From Eutreptiella sp. 'Long Island Sound 2002' (lineage: Eukaryota; Euglenozoa; Euglenophyceae; Eutreptiales; Eutreptiaceae): a stretch of 64,000 nt of DNA. Shown here one piece after another: positions 19,223-28,777 of the stretch. Below the pieces are notes generated by a model. That model did not search any database. It saw only the letters and a program-made list of their open reading frames with translations, and had not been told where the DNA came from. Location of the stretch: contig OZ038382.1 in the NCBI GenBank assembly GCA_964036045.1, positions 77,909,918 to 77,973,917 of the forward strand. Direction: 5' to 3'. Both the position numbers and the translations under genes were made by a program. Within the stretch, counting starts at the first letter, position 1, and each line of letters begins with the position of its first letter.

Positions 19223-22200
19223 TTGCCATTCTTCTTCTTCGTTCGGCTGTATGTCCTGTACTTGTCCTTCGCCAACCCATTCTTCTCCTGCTTCGACAGC
19301 ATTCACTCCTTTTCCACGTCCACGACCACCAAATGATTTTCCACCACTACCTTTCTTACCTCCTTGGCTTTTGTTGTTGGAGGTGTTGGAATTGGGGTTG
19401 GATTCGTTGGATCTGCCCTTGCCTCGACCTCCAGTATCCTTGTTGTTGCCGAAGGTCTTGTTCGCTGGCGTCTCCGCGTACAGGGGGTTGCCATTCACCT
19501 TGGAATCATCTTGATTCCCGGACTTTCCTTTGCCATTTCCACCTTTTTGGCCAGCTTGTCCACCAGATTTTCCACCAGCATCGGTCCATCTTGAGTCGCT
19601 TGGATCTCCGCCTTGCTGCGAGTAGTCTTTCGGTGTCCAGTCTCTGTTCTTTCCTTTGGACTGCCCTTTACCCTTTCCCCTTCCATGCTGGTCAGCATCT
19701 CGTGCTCCATCCTGCTGGGGATTTTTGGGAGAATTTCCCTTTCCATCCGTTTTGGACTGAATTGTTTTGAGATCTAAGGGCGTCCACCTGTGATCTGCGG
19801 TCGTGTGAGTCGCCGCTCGACCTTCTTTTCCAAGGGCAATGCACACAGAGCATCCCTTCTCACCAACGGCGTTGACCTTGCCTCCGAAGCCATGTGCATC
19901 CTGGGACTTCTGGCGCTCTAAGTTTGCATACTTTTCAAGTTGGTCCCAGATCTGCTCGACTCCATACGAGAAGATCCACGGTCGTACCTTCAAAACTGTT
20001 CCCTTATACTTCACTTTTCCATCCACCATGCTGCAGAAAAACTCCGACTGTTCAGAATCGTGGAAGCCAACTCTCCATCTGCCCTCACAAATAGTGATGT
20101 CCTTCAATCCAGTAGCACTGATAGAGTGTAGCAACTCACGAACAGCCATTTTTCCCATAGTTTCTGGCAATCCTCGGACTTCAACCCAGTTGCCCAGGAC
20201 TTTTTGGTCCGCCTGAGAGTCCCTGATCTTCTGCTTGGTCTCCGGCGTGAGCTTGCTCAGGAGGATCTTCTTCATTTCGCCTTCAGAAAGTCCTTCTCCA
20301 GAGTTCTCCGCCTCTTGCACCAAAAACTCCCAATCTTGCCTTGCAATTTGAATCTCTTCCAGAAATAATTTCTTGATCGCCCTGAAGTTCTCCAGACGGT
20401 TCCTATAATGATCTTCAGGAAGTCGACAGCCTTTCTTCTTGAGACTTCTGTACAGCTCCTCATACGTCAGGGGATTCCCTTGATTTTGTCTTTCGACATA
20501 AAGATTGTAGGTACTTTCCCTGAGCTTGCCAGTCAAACAATCCATCAACCCAAGGATCCAGAGTTCCTTGTCCAGCTTCTCCGTCTGCAGCCACACCATG
20601 AACTGTCGTTCGAACGAAGCCCAGTAATTGGGGTGGCCAGAGAACTTAGGCTGCTTCATTACTGAACCCCTCAGCCTCATGTGCAACGGATTCAGCAGGT
20701 GGTTCAGGTTGAAATTTGTGGCTGTGCCAACCGGATTTACGAACACTGGGTTGACTGCGGCGCCTCCCATTGCCTGTGCCTGTGCAATTGCAGCCGCCAG
20801 CAACGCCTGGTCCACAGTAGGCTGCACGAACGGCGTTGGTTGAGCTTGATGCAGCTTCATCTCCTTCAATTTCTTCTGCTTTTCTTTGATCTTGGCTTCG
20901 TTTTCCTTTTGCTGCCGGTCCTTCCTCTTCAAAGCCATTGATCGCTCCTTCACGGTGGTCCTTGCTTCTCCATCAATATCTCCGACAGTACCCACGCACA
21001 GTACAGACTTCCCTGACGAAGATTCTCCTCCTTCGGTACCAAGATTGAACCCAATAGGACTTGTAATTCCAGTAGGGGGGATACCAGAAATTCCAGTATA
21101 AGCTGGATGGTGGCCAGTAAAAGCTGGGGGTGCTGGAGAATGTGGAACGCCGTAAGGCGTGGATGTGGGTGCATTTGAGGAGGTAGGTGCTGGGTGGCTT
21201 GCCATCGTAGGCGCTGGTCCAGTGTGCCCAGTAGTGCTCAGATTTTGTACCAGATCTGTAAGCTCCTCCAACTTCTGTTCCATCTCCTTCCACTTGCTAT
21301 CATCATCCCTCTTTTTCTCCTTGGCGGCCTTCTTCAGCTCCTTCACCCTGCTTTCCAGCGACGAAATCTGTCGTTGACAGGAGCAGTCCTTGGCGCATTC
21401 ACCACAGGAAGGGCATCTCGTCCCCTTTCCTTTGCTTCTCACCTCGTCGACCCAAGTGTCAACACTGGAGGTGGAGCTGGGAAGCTTGGACAGTTGTTCC
21501 CTGGAGAGGTGGGAATGTGTCGAATCACACCTCATTTCTTCGACCTCGTCGTCGTTCGGACCCCAGGCGCCCGACCGACCAGCGTGCTGACGCACATTCT
21601 GCCGTCTTTCCTCGGCGATGATGGCCATCTGCACCATCACGGCGGCCTGGTGGTCGAACTGGTCCAGCAGTTCTTCCCAATCCTCTTGCTCCTGCAGCTG
21701 GGCGTCGAATCTCGACCGGCCGCTGTCCCTGAGGAACTGGCACGACGCCCTGAACCAGTCCCTCAGGCGGCCACGATAGCCCGCCTCCGCCAGCAGCCAA
21801 TTCTGCCTGTGCAGGAATTCCTCATTCCAAATCTGCTGGAAGTGGTTTTTCCAGTAATCACCACTAATTCCAGTATCAGACTGCTCTCCTTCGCTGCTGC
21901 TGTCTTCCAGATCAGGCAAAGCGTGAGAGGAGGAACCAGATTCACTCGAGGAGGGAGATTCTCGACCGGGTTCAAGGTTGGGTGGGGCGTTCACACAACA
22001 ATCAGCACAAATATGAACTCCAGGCCAATGCCTATGGCCACAGTAAGGGCACTCTGACGGATGATCCTCGGTTTGCTGGGGAGATGCTACGAAGGTAACC
22101 TCAGGGGGAACACGCAGCGACCCAGAAGGAGTAATAGCCCCGCTAAAGTCCGACGATCTCAGAGTATCAGTGGAGATTCCAGAAGCAGAGTCATGATTTT

Positions 22201-22393
22201 CTCTGCTACCATGTAACCGCTGCATAGTGGTTGATCTTTGTTGTGACTGCGAAGCCTGTAGCCTTGATGCCCCAGGGGTCGTAACGCCCGACACTGCCCC
22301 TGATATCTCCGAACCCACATAACCCGCTTTGGACCCATATCCAGCCTCTGGGAGCGACATATGCGAGACACTTGTAGGTCCAGTGAACTCCAT
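19220..22393 (-). CDS. Element B Gag polyprotein (1057 aa)
   Basis: The start codon lies inside the 5' LTR, and the frame reads through the PBS, so the first ~60 residues are LTR-encoded. Residues ~115-133 form a CX2C...CX2C zinc-ribbon candidate (CPYCGHRHWPGVHICADCC). A second Cys cluster (CPSCGECAKDCSC) precedes a coiled coil (SSLESRVKELKKAAKEKKR). A capsid-like helical region begins at PKFSGHPNYWASFERQF. It is followed by a segment with an RRM-like beta-alpha-beta pattern (VEVRGLPETMGKMAVREL ... RWRVGFHDSEQSEFF ... GTVLKVRPW). The C-terminus is a Gly/Lys/Arg-rich RNA-binding tail. No classical CCHC knuckle is seen. The frame ends at UAG 19220-19222, with the protease frame in phase beyond it. 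Confidence 0.85.
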   Translation of the reverse strand: MEFTGPTSVSHMSLPEAGYGSKAGYVGSEISGAVSGVTTPGASRLQASQSQQRSTTMQRLHGSRENHDSASGISTDTLRSSDFSGAITPSGSLRVPPEVTFVASPQQTEDHPSECPYCGHRHWPGVHICADCCVNAPPNLEPGRESPSSSESGSSSHALPDLEDSSSEGEQSDTGISGDYWKNHFQQIWNEEFLHRQNWLLAEAGYRGRLRDWFRASCQFLRDSGRSRFDAQLQEQEDWEELLDQFDHQAAVMVQMAIIAEERRQNVRQHAGRSGAWGPNDDEVEEMRCDSTHSHLSREQLSKLPSSTSSVDTWVDEVRSKGKGTRCPSCGECAKDCSCQRQISSLESRVKELKKAAKEKKRDDDSKWKEMEQKLEELTDLVQNLSTTGHTGPAPTMASHPAPTSSNAPTSTPYGVPHSPAPPAFTGHHPAYTGISGIPPTGITSPIGFNLGTEGGESSSGKSVLCVGTVGDIDGEARTTVKERSMALKRKDRQQKENEAKIKEKQKKLKEMKLHQAQPTPFVQPTVDQALLAAAIAQAQAMGGAAVNPVFVNPVGTATNFNLNHLLNPLHMRLRGSVMKQPKFSGHPNYWASFERQFMVWLQTEKLDKELWILGLMDCLTGKLRESTYNLYVERQNQGNPLTYEELYRSLKKKGCRLPEDHYRNRLENFRAIKKLFLEEIQIARQDWEFLVQEAENSGEGLSEGEMKKILLSKLTPETKQKIRDSQADQKVLGNWVEVRGLPETMGKMAVRELLHSISATGLKDITICEGRWRVGFHDSEQSEFFCSMVDGKVKYKGTVLKVRPWIFSYGVEQIWDQLEKYANLERQKSQDAHGFGGKVNAVGEKGCSVCIALGKEGRAATHTTADHRWTPLDLKTIQSKTDGKGNSPKNPQQDGARDADQHGRGKGKGQSKGKNRDWTPKDYSQQGGDPSDSRWTDAGGKSGGQAGQKGGNGKGKSGNQDDSKVNGNPLYAETPANKTFGNNKDTGGRGKGRSNESNPNSNTSNNKSQGGKKGSGGKSFGGRGRGKGVNAVEAGEEWVGEGQVQDIQPNEEEEWQ
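22201..22211 (-). other. Element B primer-binding site (initiator-Met tRNA type)
   Basis: TGGTAGCAGAG on the minus strand follows the 5' LTR directly. It is complementary to a tRNA 3' end CTCTGCTACCA, the ending known for animal-type initiator-Met tRNA. Confidence 0.85.
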
Positions 22394-22691
22394 GGTGGAA
22401 TATGAAGAGTACGAAAACCCGGTCTACAAAAATGGAGCAGACATAGAATCTCAATGCGCATTCATCGCACATAATGACACAACGTGAAATCATTCGAAAT
22501 AATTTAAATAAATCCGATTGGGAAATCACGAAAGACAAATGCGACTCGACGCGCGCTCACAGGCGACATCTGGCGGCGAACGGAAAACATGAAATGAAGC
22601 GGAAAATTTACTGCACTAATGTACATCTGAGAATCATTGAAATTCTGATCACATCAGTGTATAATTGAGTGCTGTCACTGCTGCCGTTACA
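22212..22691 (-). repeat. Element B 5' LTR (480 bp)
   Basis: It has TGTAAC...GTTACA ends and the same length as the 3' LTR. It is followed by the PBS on its inner side and by the CTGAG duplication on its outer side. An ATTATACAC motif lies near its start in element orientation and could be TATA-like. The Gag start codon at 22393 is within it. Confidence 0.93.
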
Positions 22692-22696
22692 CTGAG
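22692..22696. repeat. Target-site duplication of element B (CTGAG), 5' side
   Basis: This is an exact match to 12413-12417 at the other end of the element. Confidence 0.9.
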
Positions 22697-23650
22697 GAGT
22701 CCCTTAAAGCTTGCTTGCTTGACAGGGTAGCTGATCTTTCAGCGCGTTTGCGGACAGTGTATTATAGGTCACACTGAGAACCGTATAATACGGGGAGTGT
22801 GGCTTGGTTCCTCCGCCGCAAACAACCCTTCATTTGCCTTTGCTTTACAGGTGGGCAGGTAGGGTGATTGGTGCAGCAGCATACCATTTTCTTCATGCCC
22901 TGCTAAACAAGGGCGCAGATCACACAAACAAGTAACTCCCCTCTGCCTGTGGCAGAGCAGGGAGTCCGACTCCATCGACATCTGCGCCGTGCACGCAAGA
23001 GCACCTATTCCCTCCAAGCCCTAGCAGGGGAAACGCGTTGTGGCGTCCCCTGTTAGGCCACAGTTGCTTAGCAGCGCTGTGTTCTCTTGTCTTCTTCACA
23101 GGAGGGTCGCTAGGACCCACGACATGTTCTTCAACAACACCCAGTAGAGTGTGCGTGTAGGAGTGGTAGTCCTGAGTGGGGGCTTGAGCCAGTTGCACAG
23201 TGCTCGCCCACCAGGATGGTGCCACTGTAGGGTGTGTAGGACCTGTAGTGCGTGTGTCACAGTCCCACCCGTTTCCTGCAATTTTAGCAGGGTTGGTGGG
23301 CTGTGGCAGTGGTTAGGTCAGTGTTTTGGCCACTTAGCAAAACGGCGTTTTCATGCCTTCATAGCTTTTGGCCACCCCTCCCTGTAGTAGACAGATAGGT
23401 AGGGAAAACAATACCTGGATTAGTACGCTGGGTATTCCCCAAAGGTTTTGCGCCAGCACAGAAATTGGGCGCTTAGGGGAGGGGAGACCCGGGGCGTACC
23501 CCGTGGCATCAATAAGCCAACCCTCCAGGTTTAGCAAGCGTGCAGACTTGGGTATAATTAGGACACCACTTCTGCGGCTTGCTCTCAGGACCTTAGGAAT
23601 AGCACACTCACACATACGCTTTGGCAGGTAAGGGTAAGGTTCAGTCCCTA
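22697..23650 (-). repeat. Element C 3' terminal region (3' UTR/LTR), proximal part
   Basis: The reverse complement matches element D 48960-49690 over several blocks: ATTTCTGTGCTGGCGC, GAGGGGTGGCCAA, CTGTGGCCTAACAGGG, GGGCTTGGAGGGAA, AGCGGAGGAACCAAG-type, and ATCAAGCAAGCAAGCTT. The shared CCTATAATAC and TTATACG blocks could be core promoter parts of a long LTR. Exact LTR ends were not found. The region is cut at its outer side by element B and continues at 12412. Confidence 0.7.
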
Positions 23651-23652
23651 GC

Positions 23653-24816
23653 TTTAGTCTTGGAGGCAAGCGTCTCAGCGACCCTCAGCAACTCACCAAG
23701 GTTGTTCTGGGACAAGTAGTCCACCAGAATTGAGTTTAGGCGTCCCTCAGGTAGAACAAATGCAGAGAAGGGCTCCCAGGTGGCCTCTTCGACTCCAAAC
23801 CCTTCTCAGAGGGTGAGGAAGCGCCAACCCTGGCGATAGCGGTGGCGTAGGACAGACTTCACCAGGTAGAGACCCTCCTTAGCCATCTCCTCGGCGTTCA
23901 TGTCGGGGAGTTCACCTTCAACTTCCATAGGGCTGGCAGCCCCTTGTAGGTCCAGAGCGGCGATTTCCTCGTCGTCCAGCTCCCACTCCTCCCCACAGAG
24001 GTCTTCAGGATCATAGTAGCGCTTCAGGTGTTGAGCAGCGCACACCAGCGTCCCCCCTAGACGGGGAGAACACCGCACAGTGATACGGTGTCCATCCACT
24101 GATAGAATCTTGTACGGCCCGAAGTATGGGTCATCGCTGGTAGAGCGTTGCCAGGCGGGTAGTCCACTGTGGTGCACCAGCACCCAGTCCCCCTCTTGGT
24201 AGGTGGCCGGTACTCGGTGCTTGTTCTTCTTGTTCCACTGACGCTCCCTCACTCTCTGGAGCATAGCCTTGGCCTTGTCCACCTTCGCTTGTTGCTCTTG
24301 GACCCATTCACCCACAGAAGAATGGGTGTCCTCTGGATAGGGGGCATGTAGGAACCATGCCGGGCGCCCTAGGAATAGCTCATGGGGCGAGTAGCCAGTA
24401 GCTGAACTCTCTTGAGAGTTCATCATCAAGGATATGACGGGGAGTAGTATCACCCAGTCTCTGGTGCGTTCAGTTTTGCTCCATATCCGTACGTTCTTCT
24501 TCAGGACACAGATCTGTCGCTCACATAGGGGGTTGCTCGTGTGAGAGTAGGGAATCCCCGTAGACACCTGGACATTGAGGGATCTCAGGACCCTCTTGTA
24601 CCAGCCAGTATCTGAGCGTACTCGTACGTCCTCATCGGAGTTGATCTCCTTGGGCGCCCCATAGACACAAAACCACTCCTCCAGGAGTATCTTGATAGTC
24701 TCCTCCCTAGTAATGTGCTTGGTACATGGGAACACCCTGGTAAACCTGGTCAACCAACAGGTTACCACGAGGGCGAAGTCATAGCCCCCGAACTTCGGCA
24801 CCTCCGTGTAGTCCAC
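23653..24816 (-). pseudogene. Element C integrase core and chromodomain-like end
   Basis: The DDE core has an aspartate in MDYTEVPKFGG (in the VLYVDYTEVP-type block), another in INSDEDVRVRSDTGW, and the glutamate in SNPLCERQ. The later block YSPHELFLGRPAWF and the C-terminal barrel (YQEGDWVLVHHSGLP ... RITVRCSPRLGG) follow. After WRFLTL there is a stop at 23806. The same frame continues EGFGVEEATWEPFSAF, a chromodomain end matching element D (FLTLWDGYG ... ATWEPMSAF), up to about 23653. The stop is therefore one changed codon within the chromodomain. Confidence 0.85.
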
Positions 24817-25620
24817 GTATAGAACACTGTTAGCACAGTGAGAATGGGCAGGGTCGAGTAGAGACCTCTGTCCCTGATATCCCCTGGTTTACAAGACCTG
24901 CACGGGCACTTGTCCACGATAGGCTGGAGGGTTTTCCGCAGTTCGTCGTCAGTCCACGTAGTGTGGAACCACTGCTTGAACAGCCTCAGGGTACGGTCAG
25001 CACCCACATGACCACTGGACTCATGTGTCCACTTCAGCAGCGCTGGGACTCGGTCAGTAGGCACCACGATGCGGTCCCCGTGCCCGAGGTAGCTCTTGTC
25101 CCTCTTCCACTGGTCTTGGTTGACCAGGAGGGGTTCAAGGCGTTTCTCCAGGCGCTTGTAGATATTCGCAAACTCCTTCAGGTACTCCGATTGTTGGAGT
25201 CCATCCAGGGGGCGTATCATCGTCATGTTGAGGTCCAAGTGGACGTCCATACGGCTGAACGCCTCCTTGGCCAGCGCTTCAGACCGGGCACCAATCAGGG
25301 CGTCGAAGTTGTTTCGGCTGATGTAGTCGGCACACTCGTTCTTCACTCCCTGGATATGGTGTACCGTCAGCCGTAGTTGCGCCGTACCTTGGCCTTCTCA
25401 GGTGGGGGACCCTTCTGGAAACTGCAGACCGGTTCTTTGTCGCACAGCCAGACCACAGGGTTACTCCCCAACAGTCGTGCTTGTGAGGATAGCACCAGCA
25501 TACCCGCGAGCAGTTCCTGCTCATAGGTGGAGTAGTTCCCCCTGGCCTGGTTCCACTTCCAGTTCCAGTGGCCCAGAGGTACTAGGACCCACTTGTCGTC
25601 AGGGTAGCTGTGCTTGAGGG
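24762..25620 (-). pseudogene. Element C RNase H end and integrase zinc module
   Basis: The frame 25346-24762 contains the post-RNase H linker (ADYISRNNFDALIG, also in element D) and an integrase N-terminal zinc-binding module with HESSGHVGADRT and CPCRSC. Upstream (25350-25620), broken frames carry the RNase H part matching element D (YSTYEQELLAGMLVLSS, VVWLCDKEPV). Frame changes occur near 24830 and 25350. Confidence 0.7.
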
Positions 25621-25621
25621 T

Positions 25622-26559
25622 TCAATCTCGGGTGAGACCTTCCGTCCCCCATCCGGAAATGGCCGAGTCGAACTCCTCCTTCTCTAGTGCTTGCCATTGG
25701 AACAACGTTCCACCACCACCCACATTGCTAGCGTCGGTCACCAGGATAATCTCCCCTTGTGCCCTAGGCACGCCCAAGCACTTAGCGTTGGCCACTTTGT
25801 CTTTGAGCTCGTCAAAGGCTTGTTGCTCTTGTGGGCCCCAGCGCCAAGTAGTCGTCTTCTTGATCAAGTCCGTCAGGACGGCGCTGGTGTAGGTGAAGTT
25901 TTTGATGTGGCGGCGATAGAAGTTGCACGCCCCAATGAAACTGCGTACACCATGAAGTCCTTTCTTGGGGTCTTCGTGTCGTACCTTGGCATCCATCAGG
26001 GGTTTGGCCTTAGAGGCCGCTGGGGTCCACCACCGATAGCCAACGTCAAACCCCAGGTACTGCATGGTCTCCTGCATGAACTCACACTTCTCCAGCTTGA
26101 GTCGTGTGTTGTTCTCCTGGCAGACCGCAAAGAACTCACCCAAGAGATTAGGTGATCCTCCTGGGTATTGGTCCCGAGGCATACATTGTCGATGTGAGCC
26201 TCCATCTGGGCACCACGGGATATGAGCTCCTGCACCTTAGGTCTCCTTCGTAGGATGGACAAGATCTTGTTCATCAGCTCTTGGAATAGAGCGGGTGCGT
26301 TAGCCATGCCAAACGGCATGACCTTCCACTTGAACACCCTCCCCTGAGGGGTGATGAAGGCCAGTAGTTCCTGTGCGTTGGGCGTCAGGTCCACTTGCCA
26401 GAATCCGCTCCTCTTGTCCATCTTGGTCTTGTAGCGGCAGGAGGCTATCTTCTCCAGGGTAGACTCCATATTGGGAATGGACCCTGAGTGGTTCAGCGTC
26501 TTCTTTGTTCAGCTCTCCGTAGTCCACCACCAGCCGTTTGGCTGTAGACCCAGGTTTAG
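25622..26559 (-). pseudogene. Element C reverse transcriptase (C-terminal two thirds) and RNase H start
   Basis: Fragments in changing frames: LVVDYGELNK at the insertion border, then KMDKRSGFWQVDLTPNAQE (motif A), VMPFGMANAPALFQ (motif B), and a catalytic box reading HIDNVCLG where element D has HIDDVSLG. A frameshift near 26150 leads to the thumb and the IGACNFYRRHIKNFT segment, then RNase H (ILVTDASNVGGGGTLFQW), ending at 25622. The first ~47 bases duplicate the end of the N-terminal RT fragment across the insertion. Confidence 0.85.
26513..26559 (+). repeat. 47 bp direct repeat flanking the composite insertion, left copy
   Basis: CTCTCCGTAGTCCACCACC...CCCAGGTTTAG is RT coding sequence of element C and is repeated at 32742-32788 with two mismatches. 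The repeated piece appears only once in the related element D, so it is a duplication made when the 26560-32741 segment arrived. Confidence 0.85.
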
Positions 26560-26589
26560 TTCAAAGGCACGGAAAAACGGCAGTGGTTT

Positions 26590-28018
26590 TTAGCAAAGGA
26601 AAAGAGGACAAAAGGAAAAACAAACACCAGCCGCGCAGACAACCGCACAGCACAGCCAACCAGCACAGCACCGCAGGGCAGCCCGGCACCGCAGGACACG
26701 GCACAGGGCGCAGGACACCACAGGACAACGCACAGCACAGCAAGACACCACAACACCAGAGCAGCACCACCACACCGCAGAACGCCCAGGGAGACACCAC
26801 AACGCACAGGGACACGCCACAGCACGAGGCACCAACAACAGCGCAGACGACACTGGCGCCGCACGACGGGCCGCAGGAGGGCAAAGCAAACACAAACAGC
26901 ACCGCAAAACGACAGCAGAGCACAACAGCACAGCACCACACGACAGCACAGCGCCACAGCAAACGACACAGGGAAGCAGGGCACCACAGCCAGCACAACA
27001 AGGCACCGCAGCGCACAGAGCGGAGAAGACAGGGAACGCACAGCACGAGGAAAGGAGCACCACAGCACGCAGACACCACCACCGGGCAAAAAACAGCACA
27101 GCCAACCAACAGCACAACACAGCACAGCACGACAGCCCACAGGAGGGCAAAGCAAGCCCAAACAGCACCGCAACACGACAGCAGAGCACAACAGCACAGC
27201 ACCACGCGACAGCACAGCACCACAGAACACGACACAGGAAAGCAGGGCACTACAGCAAACCACACCGACCACAGGGAAGCAGACCACGCGGCCAGACAGG
27301 GACACCGATACCGAAACACGCCACCAGCAGACAACCACGGGCCACCAGACCCAGCACCGCACCACGGCACACCACAGCACCAGGCGCCAGCAACAGCACG
27401 CACCACACGAACAGCACAACGCGAGCGCACCAGCACGGCGAAGCACAGCACCGCACAGAGCGGAGAGGACAGGGAACGCACAGCACAGCACCACCCACAC
27501 AGCACAGAGCAGAGCGGCGAACAACAGCACGCACCACCGCGCCACGACAAAACACACACAGCAGAGAGCACACAGCGCGGGGGAACACCGCAAAACACAG
27601 CGCCGCAGAGCACAGGGCCCCAGGGCGACGGGCAGCGCCAGAGGGCACGGCGCAACAAGCAGCGGCACCCAACGAGCTCAACACAGCACAGGACAGCACA
27701 ACACCGGAGGACACAACGCGCAGCAGCGCGGCGCAGCACCGCACCCAGGGACGCACAGCACAACACAGCACACGGCACACAGCACCGAGCGGCAGCGACG
27801 AAAACCGCGAGACAAAAAGGCAGGGGGGGGGGGCAGCAACCACCAGGGAGCAGCCAACAGCCAGGCGGAAAGCACGAAAGAGGGACAAGCGCATGGAGAG
27901 CCGAGAAGCGGAAGGCCAACAAAGCAAACAACGCACAGCGCCGAGGCCCAGGGCACCCGGGGCCGGAAACCAGAGAAAGCCGGAGACAACGGGGGCGCAC
28001 AGGGGAAGAAGAAGAAGG
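26590..28018 (+). repeat. T-depleted low-complexity region (A/C/G only over long runs)
   Basis: The plus strand is built of CAGCACAG/CACCACAG/ACAGCACC-like words with only isolated thymines for about 1.4 kb. Because every stop codon needs a T (plus) or an A opposite a plus-strand T (minus), both strands are open in several frames. The long open frames here (507 aa plus, several minus) are products of composition. A degenerate short period is visible but no fixed unit length. Confidence 0.75.
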
Positions 28019-28135
28019 GTGGCACAGTGCTCGGGTTGAAGGGATGGCTCGGGAGTCATAGCCATGTGAGGGCCTACGGGTGCTCACGGGTTGTAGGTTC
28101 TCCCATCTCCAACATCTAAGCCTGTTTCTCCCCAT

Positions 28136-28498
28136 ATGAAAGAAAAAAAAAACACCAAGGCACCAAGCAGGAGCGACGAAAACCGCGAGACACAAAAGGG
28201 GAGGGGGGGGGGAGAAACCACCAAAGAGCAGCCAACGGCCAGGCAGGAGACACAAACGAGGCGCGAGCGGACAAAGAGCCAGGCAGCGGGAGGCCCGGAA
28301 AAACAACCAAAGCACAGCGCCAAGGCAACGAGGAACGGCAAGGGCAGCGAGAAAGAGGGGGGCAACCCCAGCCCGGAGGTGGCCAAGCAAAGCAGAAAGA
28401 AAAAAGCGGCCAAAGGAAATGGTGAGGCGCACCATAACGCGCCCGGGAGGCCGGCCCGCCCGACCTGGCCAAAAAAAGCAAGCACACGCACGCCAGTC
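28136..28498 (+). repeat. Second T-poor purine/C-rich stretch
   Basis: After ~120 bp of ordinary sequence (28019-28135), a purine- and C-rich run starts with a poly-A tract (GAAAGAAAAAAAAAACACC) and contains GGGGAGGGGGGGGGAG. Its style is like 27800-28018, including a shared segment (GCGACGAAAACCGCGAGACA), so the two may be diverged tandem copies. Confidence 0.55.
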
Positions 28499-28770
28499 GC
28501 CGTCCGGATGGACGAGTGCGCGCCCGGAGGGTACCCAGCCCCTGCCGGCTACGAACAGCCGCCGTCCGGATGGACGAGTGCGCGCCTGGAGGGTACCCAG
28601 CCCCTGCCGGCTACGAACAGCCGCCGTCTGGATGGACGAGTGCGCGCCCGGAGGGTACCCAGCCCCAGCCGGCTACAAATAGCCGCCGTCCGGATAGACG
28701 TGTGTGCGCCCGGAGGGTACCCAGCCCCTGCCGGCTACGATAGCCGCTGTCCGGATGGACGAGTGAGCGC
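28499..28770 (+). repeat. 62 bp tandem array, about 4.3 copies
   Basis: The unit begins GCCGTCCGGATGGACGAGTG and includes GAGGGTACCCAGCCCC and GCCGGCTACGAACA. Unit starts at 28499, 28561, 28623, 28685 and ~28746 give a 62 bp period (61 at the last). Copies differ at a few positions. Confidence 0.9.
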
Positions 28771-28777
28771 CCCGCAG

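Larger units (their letters stand above)
12418..22691 (-). mobile_element. Element B: nearly complete Ty3/gypsy retrotransposon, 10.3 kb
   Basis: The element is bounded by two 480 bp LTRs with TGTAAC...GTTACA ends and a CTGAG target duplication. An 11-base primer-binding site matches the 3' end of initiator-Met tRNA, and a polypurine tract abuts the 3' LTR. Minus-strand coding order is Gag (1057 aa), protease plus methyltransferase-like domain, RT-RNase H, integrase-chromodomain. Interruptions are one UAG between Gag and protease, a -1 frame change before RT, and one UAA in RNase H. By eye the LTRs differ at about nine positions (roughly 2%), which suggests a fairly recent insertion. It sits inside the 3' terminal region of element C. 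Confidence 0.93.

Noticed and set aside
26538-28061. 507-codon plus-strand frame and overlapping 624-codon minus-strand frame
   Set aside because: Both are open because the region almost lacks T on one strand. The predicted proteins are low-complexity Gln/His/Thr/Arg or Cys/Val/Leu strings without domains.
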